A stretch of 64,000 nt of DNA, from NCBI GenBank assembly GCA_030015575.1, contig JASDDO010000016.1, forward strand, positions 174,032,815 through 174,096,814, written 5' to 3'. This DNA is from Agapanthus africanus. Its lineage: Eukaryota; Streptophyta; Magnoliopsida; Asparagales; Amaryllidaceae. A model generated the notes under the pieces. The model did not search any database, was not told the origin of the DNA, and saw only the letters and a program-made list of their open reading frames with translations. Below, one piece after another: positions 44,999-56,453 of the stretch; the first letter of the stretch is position 1; the number at the start of each line of letters is the position of its first letter. Both the position numbers and the translations under genes were made by a program.

Positions 44999-45011
44999 AA
45001 GGGGTAAAGAT
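44999..45011 (+). other. GypD polypurine tract
   Basis: aaggggtaaagat directly precedes the 3' LTR start TGTAACACC, behind the typical gypsy context 'ggggacgaattttcttt'. Confidence 0.85.
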
Positions 45012-46643
45012 TGTAACACCTTAGAATGTGTTTTGTGGCTAATTATATTTTAATATATGGTTTTTAATAAAAAGTTTACCAAAATGATTTCCAATTATTT
45101 TATCCTATTTAATGAATATTTTATTAGATTTTTCCTAGGCTTGCACACACTTGTGCATGTTAACTAGGGTGTTAAATTGGGGTTTAACCATGATTAGCAA
45201 CATGGTGAACTAACCATTTTTCCTAATCTAGTTTAATAATTGTATTAGGTGCTTTTGGGTTTTAATTGTATATGGTTGTTTTCAAAAATGAAATGAATTT
45301 AAAATTTAAAAGGGTTTGAATATTGGGTTGAATGTTGACCATGAGAGAGAGAGAAGCATGGTGCTACATGGTTTAGGCCATGCTCATTTAATGATGAGAG
45401 GGAGGGAGGGGTTCTTGCATTGCTCTCATTTCTCATTCTCTTTTCTCTCATTCTCTCACTCTCATTCTCTCACACACACACTCATCTTCGGCTGAAGCAG
45501 CAGCAACATCAACATCAACAACAACAACAGCAGCACCAACAGCATCACCATCATCAGCATCAGTAGCAAACAGCAGTAGCAGCAGCATCAGCAGACAACA
45601 GTGGCAGCAGCTGTAGCAGCAGCAGCCCCAGCAACTACAACAGCTCATCTCCTCCATTCACTTCTTCACCTGCCTTCTAGGGTTCCATAGGGTATAATTC
45701 TTGAACCCAATTTCCTAGTTTGCTTAGCTTGTGTGATAATTAGCTTCAGTTGTGTTTAATTGTGAGTTTAGTGCTAATTATGGTGATGTATGTGGAAATT
45801 TTGGATAAGTGTGATTGTGTTAGTTAACCAAGTTTATTTTAGTGTTGTTAGGGTCACCTTAACTGAGAGTAACCCCGGATTTCACTAAAATACCATAGGG
45901 TTTGTGTTTTGCGCAAAATCGGTGTTTTAGGCGATATATTAGCATTCTGTGATCTGCTATTGACCCGGACTCTTCAGAACAAAATTGAGGAAACTGGAAC
46001 ATACTTATTAGGTCAGGACCACACCACCAGAACACGAGCCCCTAATTCCCAAACTTGGCCGCAATTTTAATCCATATGGCCGCAATTTGCGGCCAGGAAG
46101 GGGGGGTGGGGTTTTAGGGTTTTGGCTACTGTAGTCTGCTATGATTTGTAGTGTTTTGGCATGTGTAGTTTTGTAAGATTGGTCCTGTAGGAAAATCTGG
46201 GACAATATATCGTATTTCTAGTTCGTTGTGTTTGCGCGATACGTGAGTGGGTTCTTTGATCCAGCGTGTCGTGGCGTGTCGCGGTAGTTTTAGCGGATCC
46301 TGCATACGCGCGTTTAGTTCGCGATGTGAGTTTCTCGTTTAGTGTCGATATCGCGTTTTGCGGAATATTTGGCTTGTATATGATTTCCTTGTCTCATTTT
46401 CAGGTTTGCAGGCGAGTACATCGGACACAGCTACAGGGGGGAAACAGGTGGTAGGATTCACCTACCTTGGAGCGTGGTTGAGTAGATTTAACATCTACAG
46501 GGGAATCGCCCGCATGGCGTTATGCGTCTGGGCTAGGATTCTAATACTTGTCGCATATTCTACGTCATTGTCAGAAATACGCCTTTACCCTATTTTACTT
46601 AGATATAGTTGTATTGTGACTAGTAGCCGTAGGACACTCCACA

Positions 46644-46714
46644 AATTATTGACGATTCATATTGCACGAGCACTGATTGTATGCTACACACACCGTCAAT
46701 AATTGCCATGTCAC
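46644..46714 (+). other. Conserved gypsy LTR hairpin, GypD 3' LTR copy
   Basis: AATTATTGACG (46644-46654) pairs with CGTCAATAATT (46694-46704), both arms unchanged from the 5' LTR copy although the region between and around has substitutions. Confidence 0.8.
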
Positions 46715-47356
46715 ACACAAACCCCTTATAGATACTATATTGCTTGGTTAGGGACCCTATGACATTGATTCGTACTGCTTATCACATATGACATTTACCA
46801 TACTTGTATACCTATAGAGTATCGTACCATTAGTGATAGGTACATATACCCTTTACGATACACCTACAGGTATACCTTGCTCATATTTTACTTATACCCA
46901 GTGGGGTATGCCATATCATTTACTTATAGGTAGACACCTATACTTAGCTGTACCTTATTGATTTCGCATACATCTGGTTTCAGCTACATATTTTCATTTA
47001 TATACTCGCATTTCAGATATATCGCACATATTTATTCCTGGATTTACGCATTGTTATTTGGATTTTACATGATGTTTTCTGGATTTGGGAACCGTGGGAG
47101 TTCATGAAATTATGCATACATTGAAAAACCTGGTTTCCTTGATATGATATTTGTGCAGCCACCATGAGATTTATCGGTTCTGATTATATACTCCATACAA
47201 GGTGTGGTTGCCGTATGAGGGTACATGGTGGGGCCCGGTATGGTTCCCCTCGGCAAGAAGATCGATGGACTTTGCCGATTGAGGCTGGAGGCGGTCTAGT
47301 ACCTACCGGTAACAGTACCAATGACTCGGCGGGGATCATGGAAATACCGTTGGGAG

Positions 47357-47382
47357 TCATGCACGTATGCATACGTAGAAAG
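47357..47382 (+). other. Empty target sites for CopA (tcatg) and CopB (gaaag)
   Basis: The undisturbed sequence has tcatg at 47357-47361 and gaaag at 47378-47382, 21 bp apart start to start. The 5' LTR shows the same spacing (29790 and 29811). This confirms both insertions at base resolution. Confidence 0.95.
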
Positions 47383-48178
47383 GCGAGGGTCAGAGCTAGG
47401 CACTCGTGCTTTCGGGATAGCGTATGATACGTACCTATCAGGATGCTAGTCTTGGTGACGGTATCAGATAGATCCGGATTTCTGTGTCGATGCATGGCAC
47501 ATTGTTTTCATGATATTTCTTTCAACACCTTTGTATATATAACAGGTGATTTAGCCGTTGTTATATATACCCTTACACCAATATTAGTGGAATGGGACGC
47601 TAATATATGTGTATTGACCCCATCATATTTATTTCTGCATATATATATTTAGGATGTTAGAATTTCACTTGAGTTTGATTTGGGATATTAGGTGATTCAT
47701 TGAGATTGGATACCATATGAGATTACTGATTTGTACATTCGGGATATAGGAGATTACTCGATATTGTACATTTGGGAGAAGTGAGACTTATATGATTCGA
47801 GAGCCCAACTTGGGGGCTGATTTGAGGAATTGGGATTTGAGTGTCTTGATGGATTGTGATCCTACCACGATGTCAGGTTTCCGTCGGAATGGCATATTTT
47901 ACTCCATACCTCATACATATTTGCTTATGCACTGTTCCGTGTATTAGGAGTACCTGTTAGTGTACCCTTCATGTTTGTTGCGTACTTACATTCTCATATC
48001 CCTATTGCAAGATTATTGCATACTATTGTCATGTTATTATTGTTTCACATATTGATTGTACCTGCTAGTGTACTTTCCATTATTCTGCATTCACATGACC
48101 TGTTATTACTGTAATTTGCATATCTTAGATTCATGCTGTACGTACATTCCTGCGATTACCTGCATATGTTATCTACTA

Positions 48179-48227
48179 TTCACAAGTTGGCAACTCACCC
48201 CCGTTGTGCCACAGTTGTTTTGTAAGG
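48179..48227 (+). promoter_or_regulatory. Conserved gypsy LTR box, GypD 3' LTR copy
   Basis: This is the counterpart of 40574-40620, with one change in the inverted repeat (cacaagttgg) and a changed end (tgtaagg in place of tgcaggg). Confidence 0.5.
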
Positions 48228-49088
48228 TGTTTCTACAGAGTAGTCGAGGCAGGCTATTCACCTTTCATCTTTTGCTACAGATACCCCATCGGCTCAAAGT
48301 GTGCTATTTTGCTTAGGTGGGTTTTGGTGGTTATCTGTATTTTGTATTGTACTTTTGTTGTATCCTTGTACTCTCCATCTACTATTATGTTGTTGATTAG
48401 AGACTTGGTGAGGACGATATTGTATATTATTTGTAGATTTATTGTCTTTTATTGTCACGACCCGAAAGAGCACGTGACTGGCCCTTGAATCCTATGAAGT
48501 CTATAGGACTCCATCTGATCCAAGTAAGCCAAAAGCCCAGAAATCTAAAACCATTTTTAAGAATAAGTAAAGAAACTGGTTTAAAGAGGTGAAGAAAACA
48601 TGTTTGAAAATCAAGTTCTTAAATAACTAAGCCGAATATGTATTTTTAAAATGTGTAATATTTTCCGAAAATTTCGGCAGAGTTTCTTTTGTAAAAACTG
48701 GCCCCGAACGGGGTACAACAAGAACAATATAAATATCATGATAAAAGGCATCCCCAAGCGGGAGCTAGCTCTTCGTCAATCGACGGTCACAACCACATAA
48801 GCAACAACAATATACAACGCCAAAGGACGAGGATCTAAACTTAAAAGAAACTCAAAAACAGCTAGAAAACCGCAATACTACAAGCGCGACTCTAAGGTCG
48901 AAATAATACAACACTTAAGTCTGAGTCTGAAACAATATACAAGTTTTTGGTTGATGGACATTTCTAGATACAATAAATAATACATGAAAAATGGCGGTTC
49001 TGATACAAAAGAACCCACCTACCAACGCAAGTCACCCATATGGAAGCAGTGTGCCAGAAATGCCGCTATGGAATCTGTACGGCAAAAA

Positions 49089-49136
49089 CCTGCAAGAACT
49101 GGGGCACAACGGGGGTGAGTTGCCAACTCGTGAATA
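49089..49136 (-). promoter_or_regulatory. Conserved gypsy LTR box, GypC 3' LTR copy
   Basis: On the element strand it reads cacgagttggcaactcaccc, then ccgttgtgccccagttc, then ttgcagg. The second GypC copy is at 57090-57136. Confidence 0.5.
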
Positions 49137-50071
49137 GAAAGATATCTACAAGCAGAGATCGAATGCATGACCCATCCTAGGTCAATACGATCAAAATATA
49201 ACCTCAAAAATATAACCAACAGCCTATAACACGGCTAGGGTAAATATCTAACCCGAGTGTAATCTCATGTGCCCGTGTCAGTGCCCAAGGGTAGCAATAT
49301 ATCATATGAATGAGGTATGAATGCATGAAAACAGAATACAAGTAAATGAAGAACTGTTTTCATAATTTAGTGAGATTTCCTTTGTATTTTTAAAATGAGG
49401 TATCATAATGAAATCAGCATAAAACAGTGCCTAGCATCGGCACAAAACATAATCCCAATATCTCAGTATCTCTGTATCACAGTCTCTGTACCTCAAAATC
49501 TCGAAATCTCAATGTCTCGATCATAATATCTAGGGCGCCGTCAGTCCAGACCGGCCCCTACCATCCATCTCAAGACCACGACGGTATCCTCCGGATATCC
49601 GACGCGTCGGGTAAAATCACCGGTAGGTAGTGCTCCCCTGCCAGGCTCACATCGTCATCACCACGCGCTTCTTGCCCCGGGGTACCTCACCGGGTCCACC
49701 ATGTACCCGAAACGGTTCATCCGTCTCCTCGAATCGGGTTTCCAAATCCATCAGCAAACTCATGGTGGACGACTCATACATCATGGGAAAACCGCACTTT
49801 TTATTTTAAAGAGAGAAAGAAGTTTATATAAGTTTTGCAGTTTTCCCCCAAATCCAGAAAATCTCATGGAAATCCGAATCCAATCCTCAATAGCATGTAA
49901 ACAGTGCATATAGGCATAAAAATCCATGAATAATAGCATGCATGATGTAACAAGTAATAATTACAATGTCTAATCTAGCATATAAGGTAAGTACACTAAT
50001 ATCATGTCTAAATTATTAGATAACAACCTATGTCGATGCAATAATATTTTCTAAGGTGTACGTGACATGGC

Positions 50072-50138
50072 AATTACCGATGAAGATGTGTGTGAGCCGG
50101 CAAGTAAGTGTACGTGGTACATACGCATCATCGGTAAT
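50072..50138 (-). other. Conserved gypsy LTR hairpin, GypC 3' LTR copy
   Basis: ATTACCGATG (50073-50082) pairs with CATCGGTAAT (50129-50138). The loop contains gtgagccggcaag and gtgtacgtg, shared with GypG. Confidence 0.75.
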
Positions 50139-52671
50139 GGTGCTGGTGTCCTAACAGCATAACATCAATAATGGAGTATGAAACATAATATAAGTATGCG
50201 ATGCGAAGCGATCCACAATAATGAACGGGAGCTGAATACTAGATGCAACTATAACTAATCTGCATTAATCTAATACAAGTCCTACAAATGGTGCCTTTTG
50301 AAATAACACGAATCATTGGGTTTTGAAAATAGGGGCTACGGTGTTTTTATGAAAAGATACGTCTTTTGAAAATATCCGTATAACCCTTCTGCTTATCTTT
50401 AAAATATCCCCGATTCGTTAGTTTTGAAATAGGTATGACTCGGTCTAGTCTAATGTCTACCAAGTAATCTAGATAGGAGGGGTATGAAACCACCTAAATC
50501 TGAGTCGGTATATATATATATATAGATATGATAGTCGGTGATCTCGCCTCAATAACATATCGTAAGATATCCTCGAGTTATGAGTGCGGATCTATCATCA
50601 ATATCGGCTCGTACGGTAGATCGTCGTACGGCATCCCAATAGCTGGGTAGGGGTCAATATCACCCAATCACATCACATATCAGGTATCACTATCATCAGA
50701 TCACACAATCTGGGGTACTACTCTAAGTCTAGTACAAATCGATACCATCTATCAAAGTATGAATGCGGGTAAAGCACATGTCCAAAGGCCCGCTAAAACT
50801 ATCATATCGCGCCTCAAAGGCAACTATGTCACATCGCCGATCTCACGGCCTCACATCAAGTATCATCTCAAACCCACGTATCATCATCAACCTGTATATG
50901 AACACATATTCCCATACCCATGTGTAGATATACGCACCATCAAATGAAAGAATGAATGCAAGAATGTGTGTAAATGTATGTGTGGGTGTAACCACTACTC
51001 TAGGGTTCGCACTATACTAAACCAATACATTCTTATCATCAAAATACCATTATTTCCATCACTAATCTAAACCACACATAATAAATATATGTGTATATAC
51101 GTATTCGTATACAACACTACGGACTGCGGGGGTGCTATACGCCATCCACCCGACTTCTCCCCGTAGATATAAATCTACTCACCTGTATCCTGCGTGTCGG
51201 TGTCGATGTCACCGTCATCTTCTGCATCGCCTCGGATCGTCGCGGTGTACCTATACATATCACACGTATCGCATCGCATCAAAACCACATCAAAACTTGA
51301 AACGACACGCTAAATCCAATACGATACGCTAAAAGGCCTATAGGTTAGAACCTACGGTTAGCCTTTGCAAAACAACCCGAAATCACTCGATGCAGTCGTA
51401 CAAACGTCACACGATCGAGATAACGTACAAACACCAAAATGTGGAAATCAAAATACGTAACACCAAATACTGAAAGTAAGGCAGCAACCCAAGAAAACGA
51501 CCCCAGATTTCATCTCAGGCCAAATCAGGGCAAATAAACAACTCTAGGGTGCTATATATGATGTATTTGAGCTACTGGACCAACCCCGATGCATTCCATC
51601 ACCACTTGGACGGCCACAACACTCCCAAAACCGGCCTTGCCGGCCCCCCCATGCCCAATGGGGTCCGTCTGGTCAGGGTGGCCTCCTATGGTCTCAATTT
51701 GGTCCATGGTATTGTTGAATTTGCCTGAAACAGTCCCAGTACATTCCAGATTTCCCTGCACACTCTAAACACTCACAAACCGACATGAAAGTCCCGTAAT
51801 TCCGTATTTTTTGGTTTCAGGTTGTTCTAGGTCAGGGGCTTGGTCAAAATAGGGTCTAAGGTCACCATTAGAGTCCAATTGCAGAGTCACATCTCAACTT
51901 TACCCTAATCCTCTCTAATTTTGTCCAAAGTGCACCAATTCACACGATATCAATATGAAACTTGAATTAAAGCTTAAGAACAAGAATTAACACTCTAATT
52001 GTGAAGGAATTACCTCACAAGACCCTCATGAATCCTCAACAGCCCCAAAACACCATCTTTCTTGGTCCATAGCATAGATCTTGGGCTTGTGTGCATGTTT
52101 TGTGAAATGAGTGTGAGGTTTTGAGTATGTTTGTGAGATGATTTGAGAGGGTTTTGTGGAGGGGGAAATGGGGCAATAGCAGCAGCAGCAGCAACTCAAG
52201 AAGGAGGGGGAGGAAATGAGAGGAAAACCAAGGGAATGCCAAGTCAAATACCCTCACCTACCCTCACTCTCTCACCATACCTATATCTCATTTTCTTTTT
52301 CTTTTCTTTTCCTTTTTTTTTCTTTTAATCCCAAACCTTCTCACATCAATAGTAAACCCAAAGTAACATGGCTAGAAAAATGTAACACAAGTCCAAAAAT
52401 GATATGTGCACAATTTTGCAAAAAAAGCCAAAAAATCCGATTAGCGATTTTTAATCGCGATTAGCGCTAAATTAGCATATAAATGATCACAAACACTTAA
52501 AAATGGCATAATTATAATAAATAACCCATTTTAGAATTTTCCATAATTTTCCATAATTTTTCTCCATTTATTTGCATTTAATTATTAATTTAATATTAAA
52601 ATAATCAATAAAATAATATTAAATTATAAAAATTCCTAAAAATAATATTTTATTATTTTGGAAATGTTACA

Positions 52672-52691
52672 ATCTACCCCCCTTAAAGAAA
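52672..52691 (-). other. GypC polypurine tract
   Basis: On the minus strand the run ctttaaggggggtagat directly precedes the LTR start TGTAACATTTCC, in the usual gypsy context. Confidence 0.85.
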
Positions 52692-53340
52692 TTCGGTCCC
52701 CGAATTTAAATTCAAAACCCCCAAGTACTAAAACATTTCAATACAAATTTCCAAGTCGTCGGGGCTCCGAAATCATCAATACATAAAACGTCACAGCACA
52801 ATGCATGCGCAGGAGTAATGAGCAGATAACTCAAAAACAACGCTCCATCAAGCATCCCGCAATCATCGGAGTCAAGGTAAAAAAACACAATGTCAAATTC
52901 AATACAAAACCGATATGATATGGATCAGAACTACACATGTAGACATCCAATCTATACATGTAAATAGCTGATGTAAAAGCATGCCAAATCTTTTTAAGTC
53001 GCTGTGCGATGCATGTAACACTGCACAGTGGCGGACGTTTTTCATAAGAAAATAACTATATATGCGTATATATATATCATTTGTTTAATAAGCACGTTCC
53101 GCCGTTTTGAAAACAATCAGAAGGGTTTCCTTGTTTTAAAACGTTTCGTGTCATATCGGACACGTAAGTATATACTGAGACTATAGCTCACGCTTTGGAA
53201 ATCCCTTTGACTATCAATGCATGCAAAATATATCCAGGTACTGTCCTCTGACTAGTCCTGCTCAGTATGAAAGCAAATATCCAATATCATAAAAATGTAC
53301 TGCTCCAAGAGGAATAAATCTCAAAAATATACATAACACA
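52692..53340 (-). other. GypC internal region, no recognisable feature
   Basis: No convincing frame, repeat or structure is visible in this AT-rich stretch. Stops occur in all frames. Confidence 0.5.
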
Positions 53341-53965
53341 ATCCTGTCCGTCTGGTGCGCACGGAAATCAAAAATCCATATATGTGCTAAACAGGTGCAT
53401 AAATCAACATCTAGGTGCAACGGGTGTGCACGAAGCATCTGTCATAGGCAACGTATATGCCTGACAGCCACAAATCCGGTGCATCTAACGTGCACGAAGA
53501 ACCTCGATTTAGTGCATCGGGTGTGCACCAAAATCGTACCTCAAAACATGCGCCCAACATGCGCGAAAATCCAAATCGGTGCATCCATTGTGCACGAATG
53601 AAAATCTAAACCCTGCGCACTCAACATGCACGGAATCACGAAATCCAATAGCAAACACCGAACATGCGTAAGTCAAACCAAAAGCACGGAGTGCAAGAAT
53701 CAATCATCAATGTCAGGGTGAAAATCGACGATAAAGTGCGGCTCAATCAAAATCAGGTGTACCGCAATGGAAAATCTCACAACCGTGTGCATCAGCGTGC
53801 ACAAATCAAATCAAAACACTGGAAATACATGAAAACTCTGCTGGAGGCATAAATCAAATCACTGGCATAAACTAAGCATGAAATCGCAATCAACACCTCA
53901 GGAGTAATAACTATGTGCAAGGTATAAATACCCAGAAAGTGCAATCATGGTGCACGAAAACAGAG
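53341..53965 (-). repeat. Cluster of GTGCAC/GTGCAT-type motifs in GypC internal region
   Basis: Within about 620 bp the motif GTGCA recurs many times in a pattern such as ggtgcatc, four or five bases, gtgcacgaa: for example near 53393-53434, 53479-53496, 53513-53528, 53578-53597, 53786-53802 and 53950-53956, with variant gcgcac/atgcgc forms between. It looks like a decayed array with irregular spacing of 30-60 bp. No family match is recognised. Confidence 0.5.
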
Positions 53966-54659
53966 ATCATAGAACTCAGTCATCGAAACCAAATCATGAA
54001 AACTGATCGCCAAAATACCGAAATCCCAAACTGACAGATACGTGATAGTCGAATCACAAAATCACAAAGCATAAATACTGTCGTCGGTATATCCTCCCTC
54101 GAAGTCGAGAAGGTGCCGGCACATCCAATTCTAGCGGCGCAAGATCTCTACTGGCCTCTCGCTCGCGGCTGGCGTCCCTGCCTCTGGTTCCTGATCTTCC
54201 TGTAGATTACCAATCTCGCAATCTATCGGCTCACCGTCCCGGTCAGGAGTGCTGACAGGAACGATTCCGTTCTGGCACTTCTTTGGTAATCTCTCGGTCA
54301 ATCCTCATGACCGCTCGTAAAGCCATATGTCACTGGCATCGGCCTCCGGCTCTCTGAATGCACATCACATATCTGATCCTGGGTGCAAACATCATTGTAG
54401 CGGTGTCCTGGAAGGAATGCTGCTCAAGGTCTCTGCCGATCTTGCCTATGCCGATCTGTACGGAGGCTGGTACTCTCGCATAGTCTCTTCTCGTCCAAGG
54501 GACATCTGTGTCCTCAGCACAATATTTCTCGGAATCTGGTTGTATCCCAATGCCTCTGTAAGCATATCTGACCTCTGGTCTCGACGGGAAGCAATGATAG
54601 CTCGTCAGCGTCTCGCCCGAACCTCTGGTTCCACCTGTCTCTATCGTCGTCCACTATGA

Positions 54660-56130
54660 CGTCACGCCATGCTATCTACGCACTGCACTGTTCTCGGCCA
54701 CGGTCAATTTGAAGTCTCTCGCACAGACTCGAAATCGCGTACTCTGTAGTTTCATCATTCTGTAGAAGATGTCAGGACGAATAGGTCCTCGGGAACACGT
54801 CCCAACCATCGGAGGAATACTCGTCACTCGTCCGTCCTTAATCAATTCACAACGCATCTGGGTAAGTTCCTTTATCCGAACCTGGTCAACTACCTCGTCG
54901 ACAATGCCGAACTCTGTCCTGCTGGGTGCGCGCAAAACGACCACTCCTGGGTCTAGGTCTTCTCGTATCGCTTTCCAGAAGGGTCCTGTCGAGGTCCCTT
55001 CCTCAAATCTCAATCCTGCCGAATTGCCCGGAAGTCATCATCTAATGCCGAAGCTAGAGCTTATTCCGGAACGGCTGCATACTTATCGCGCTTCTTTCTG
55101 GAAGATATATCCATATACCACGCCTCGGGGTGCATATCACATCTCTGATGTCAGCGGAGTGGGATGTCATCTCATCGAAATCTCGTGCGAACTCTTTACT
55201 TCACCTTGCTCCAATGTCGACCGATTCGGACTCATCTCATCGTGGCTACACGAACTGCGCTCCGACGGCTATGCTCGCATCTGGAGTCTCCCAAGCAGTG
55301 TCCCATCACAATGTCCGAAAGATGTCGAACCATCCGATCGACTCGTCAGAACCTCATAATCCCCCAAGAGCTCACACCTCGGGTACAGTTTAATAGTATC
55401 GAGTACATGCCACAGCGTCGGTGGTCCAGCCGTAGAAGGGCAAACCCAAGCCTCACTAATGGCGCCGAGGAACTGCCGCAAACCCGAAGGTTCAAAGGCT
55501 TTCACACGGTCATTAAGTCGAGTTAGGGTTTCATTCTTCTAGAGGGTCCATAGAATCACCTGCATGTCTTTCCGTATACTTTAAACTTGGATAATAGGCT
55601 CCCGACATTCGATCGTCTCAATCGACTCTCAACGAATCTGCGTGAAGTCGCCTCTAGCTGGAATCAATCCACCCGATGACCTCGCATCGGGGTAAGCGAA
55701 CGAACCACACGTCCTAGTCATTCCTCTTCGGTGACTAGCGACTCACCATCACGTCTCCAAGAACATGCTCATGCTGCAGTAGCTCCAACCATCTGGGCGA
55801 TATCTCATCATTCGCAGCAATAACTGGCTCATTCGTCCGTACGCTGAACAACGCCTCAATCATCCTGAATAAGCGATAATATCAACGGTCATCACAACCT
55901 AGCTGGCCTCTACCAGTGGCTCAATCCTCTGGTGCCGATCAGCACACTCGGGAAATCTCGCAACAGCGATCTGTCAAACGCTCATAGTGCGGAAACACAA
56001 AAAGACGACGCCTCAAAATGCAATCGTATGTCTCGGGAATCACCCCCCGGTCAGCCCTCGTCCCCGACGAGCTCATGCTAACACAACTCGAGCCGTAGCT
56101 CACTCTGCCCGTGCAATCGCGGCAGCAAAA
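54660..56130 (-). pseudogene. GypC gag-derived remnant
   Basis: At the distance from the primer site where GypD gag begins, the minus strand aligns loosely with the GypD gag start (around 56130-56040), but the start codon is ATT and stops follow. Open stretches on the minus strand (55013-54672 and 55505-55269) contain phrases like AFEPSGLRQFLGAISEA but no domain I can name. No zinc knuckle or polymerase motif is found. Confidence 0.35.
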
Positions 56131-56437
56131 CCACAACCAGTATCGATGAAGATAGATCATAGGAAGGAATATAACACAGTGCAAGAAAATGTACAACCTA
56201 AGGTTTCTTAAGCGGAGTGGCGTGTCGTAAGTATGCCGCGGAACATACCAACGGTACGTCACTCTACTTTAGTCACCTATTCCATCAACCAAGGGTCATC
56301 CTAATACGACGAAAGTTCGGGTATAACACCCCCTCGACTAAGTCTAAGTTCCGTAAGGTCAAGCCTAAGTTCCGTATATAAATAACTCCCTAGGCTCCAC
56401 ATAGTCAAACTTAGACTCGAACCAAGGTCAACCCAGC

Positions 56438-56449
56438 GCTCTGATACCA
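56438..56449 (-). other. GypC primer-binding site
   Basis: The minus strand reads TGGTATCAGAGC, four bases from the LTR end gtgaca. It fixes minus orientation. Confidence 0.9.
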
Positions 56450-56453
56450 ACTT

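Larger units (their letters stand above)
45012..48452 (+). repeat. GypD 3' LTR, segment 1
   Basis: This 3441-bp segment matches the 5' LTR segments 1 to 3 without the CopA and CopB insertions, up to the GypC target tttat (48448-48452). It contains the low-complexity block (about 45342-45650), the hairpin 46644-46714 and the conserved box 48179-48227. Confidence 0.95.
48453..52671 (-). repeat. GypC 3' LTR
   Basis: On the plus strand it runs from TGTCACGACCCGAAAG to gaaatgttaca. It holds a (TA)n run near 50510-50525, a CAG run near 52180-52196, a pyrimidine-rich block near 52286-52327, the conserved box 49089-49136 and the hairpin 50072-50138. Confidence 0.95.

Noticed and set aside
44999..45011. 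GypD as an endogenous pararetrovirus
   Set aside because: It has LTRs, 5-bp target duplications, a primer site and polypurine tract, and gypsy domain order including integrase.
54769..55359. Plus-strand open frame of 196 codons in GypC
   Set aside because: It runs antisense to the element, has no recognisable domain, and overlaps the decayed minus-strand gag region.
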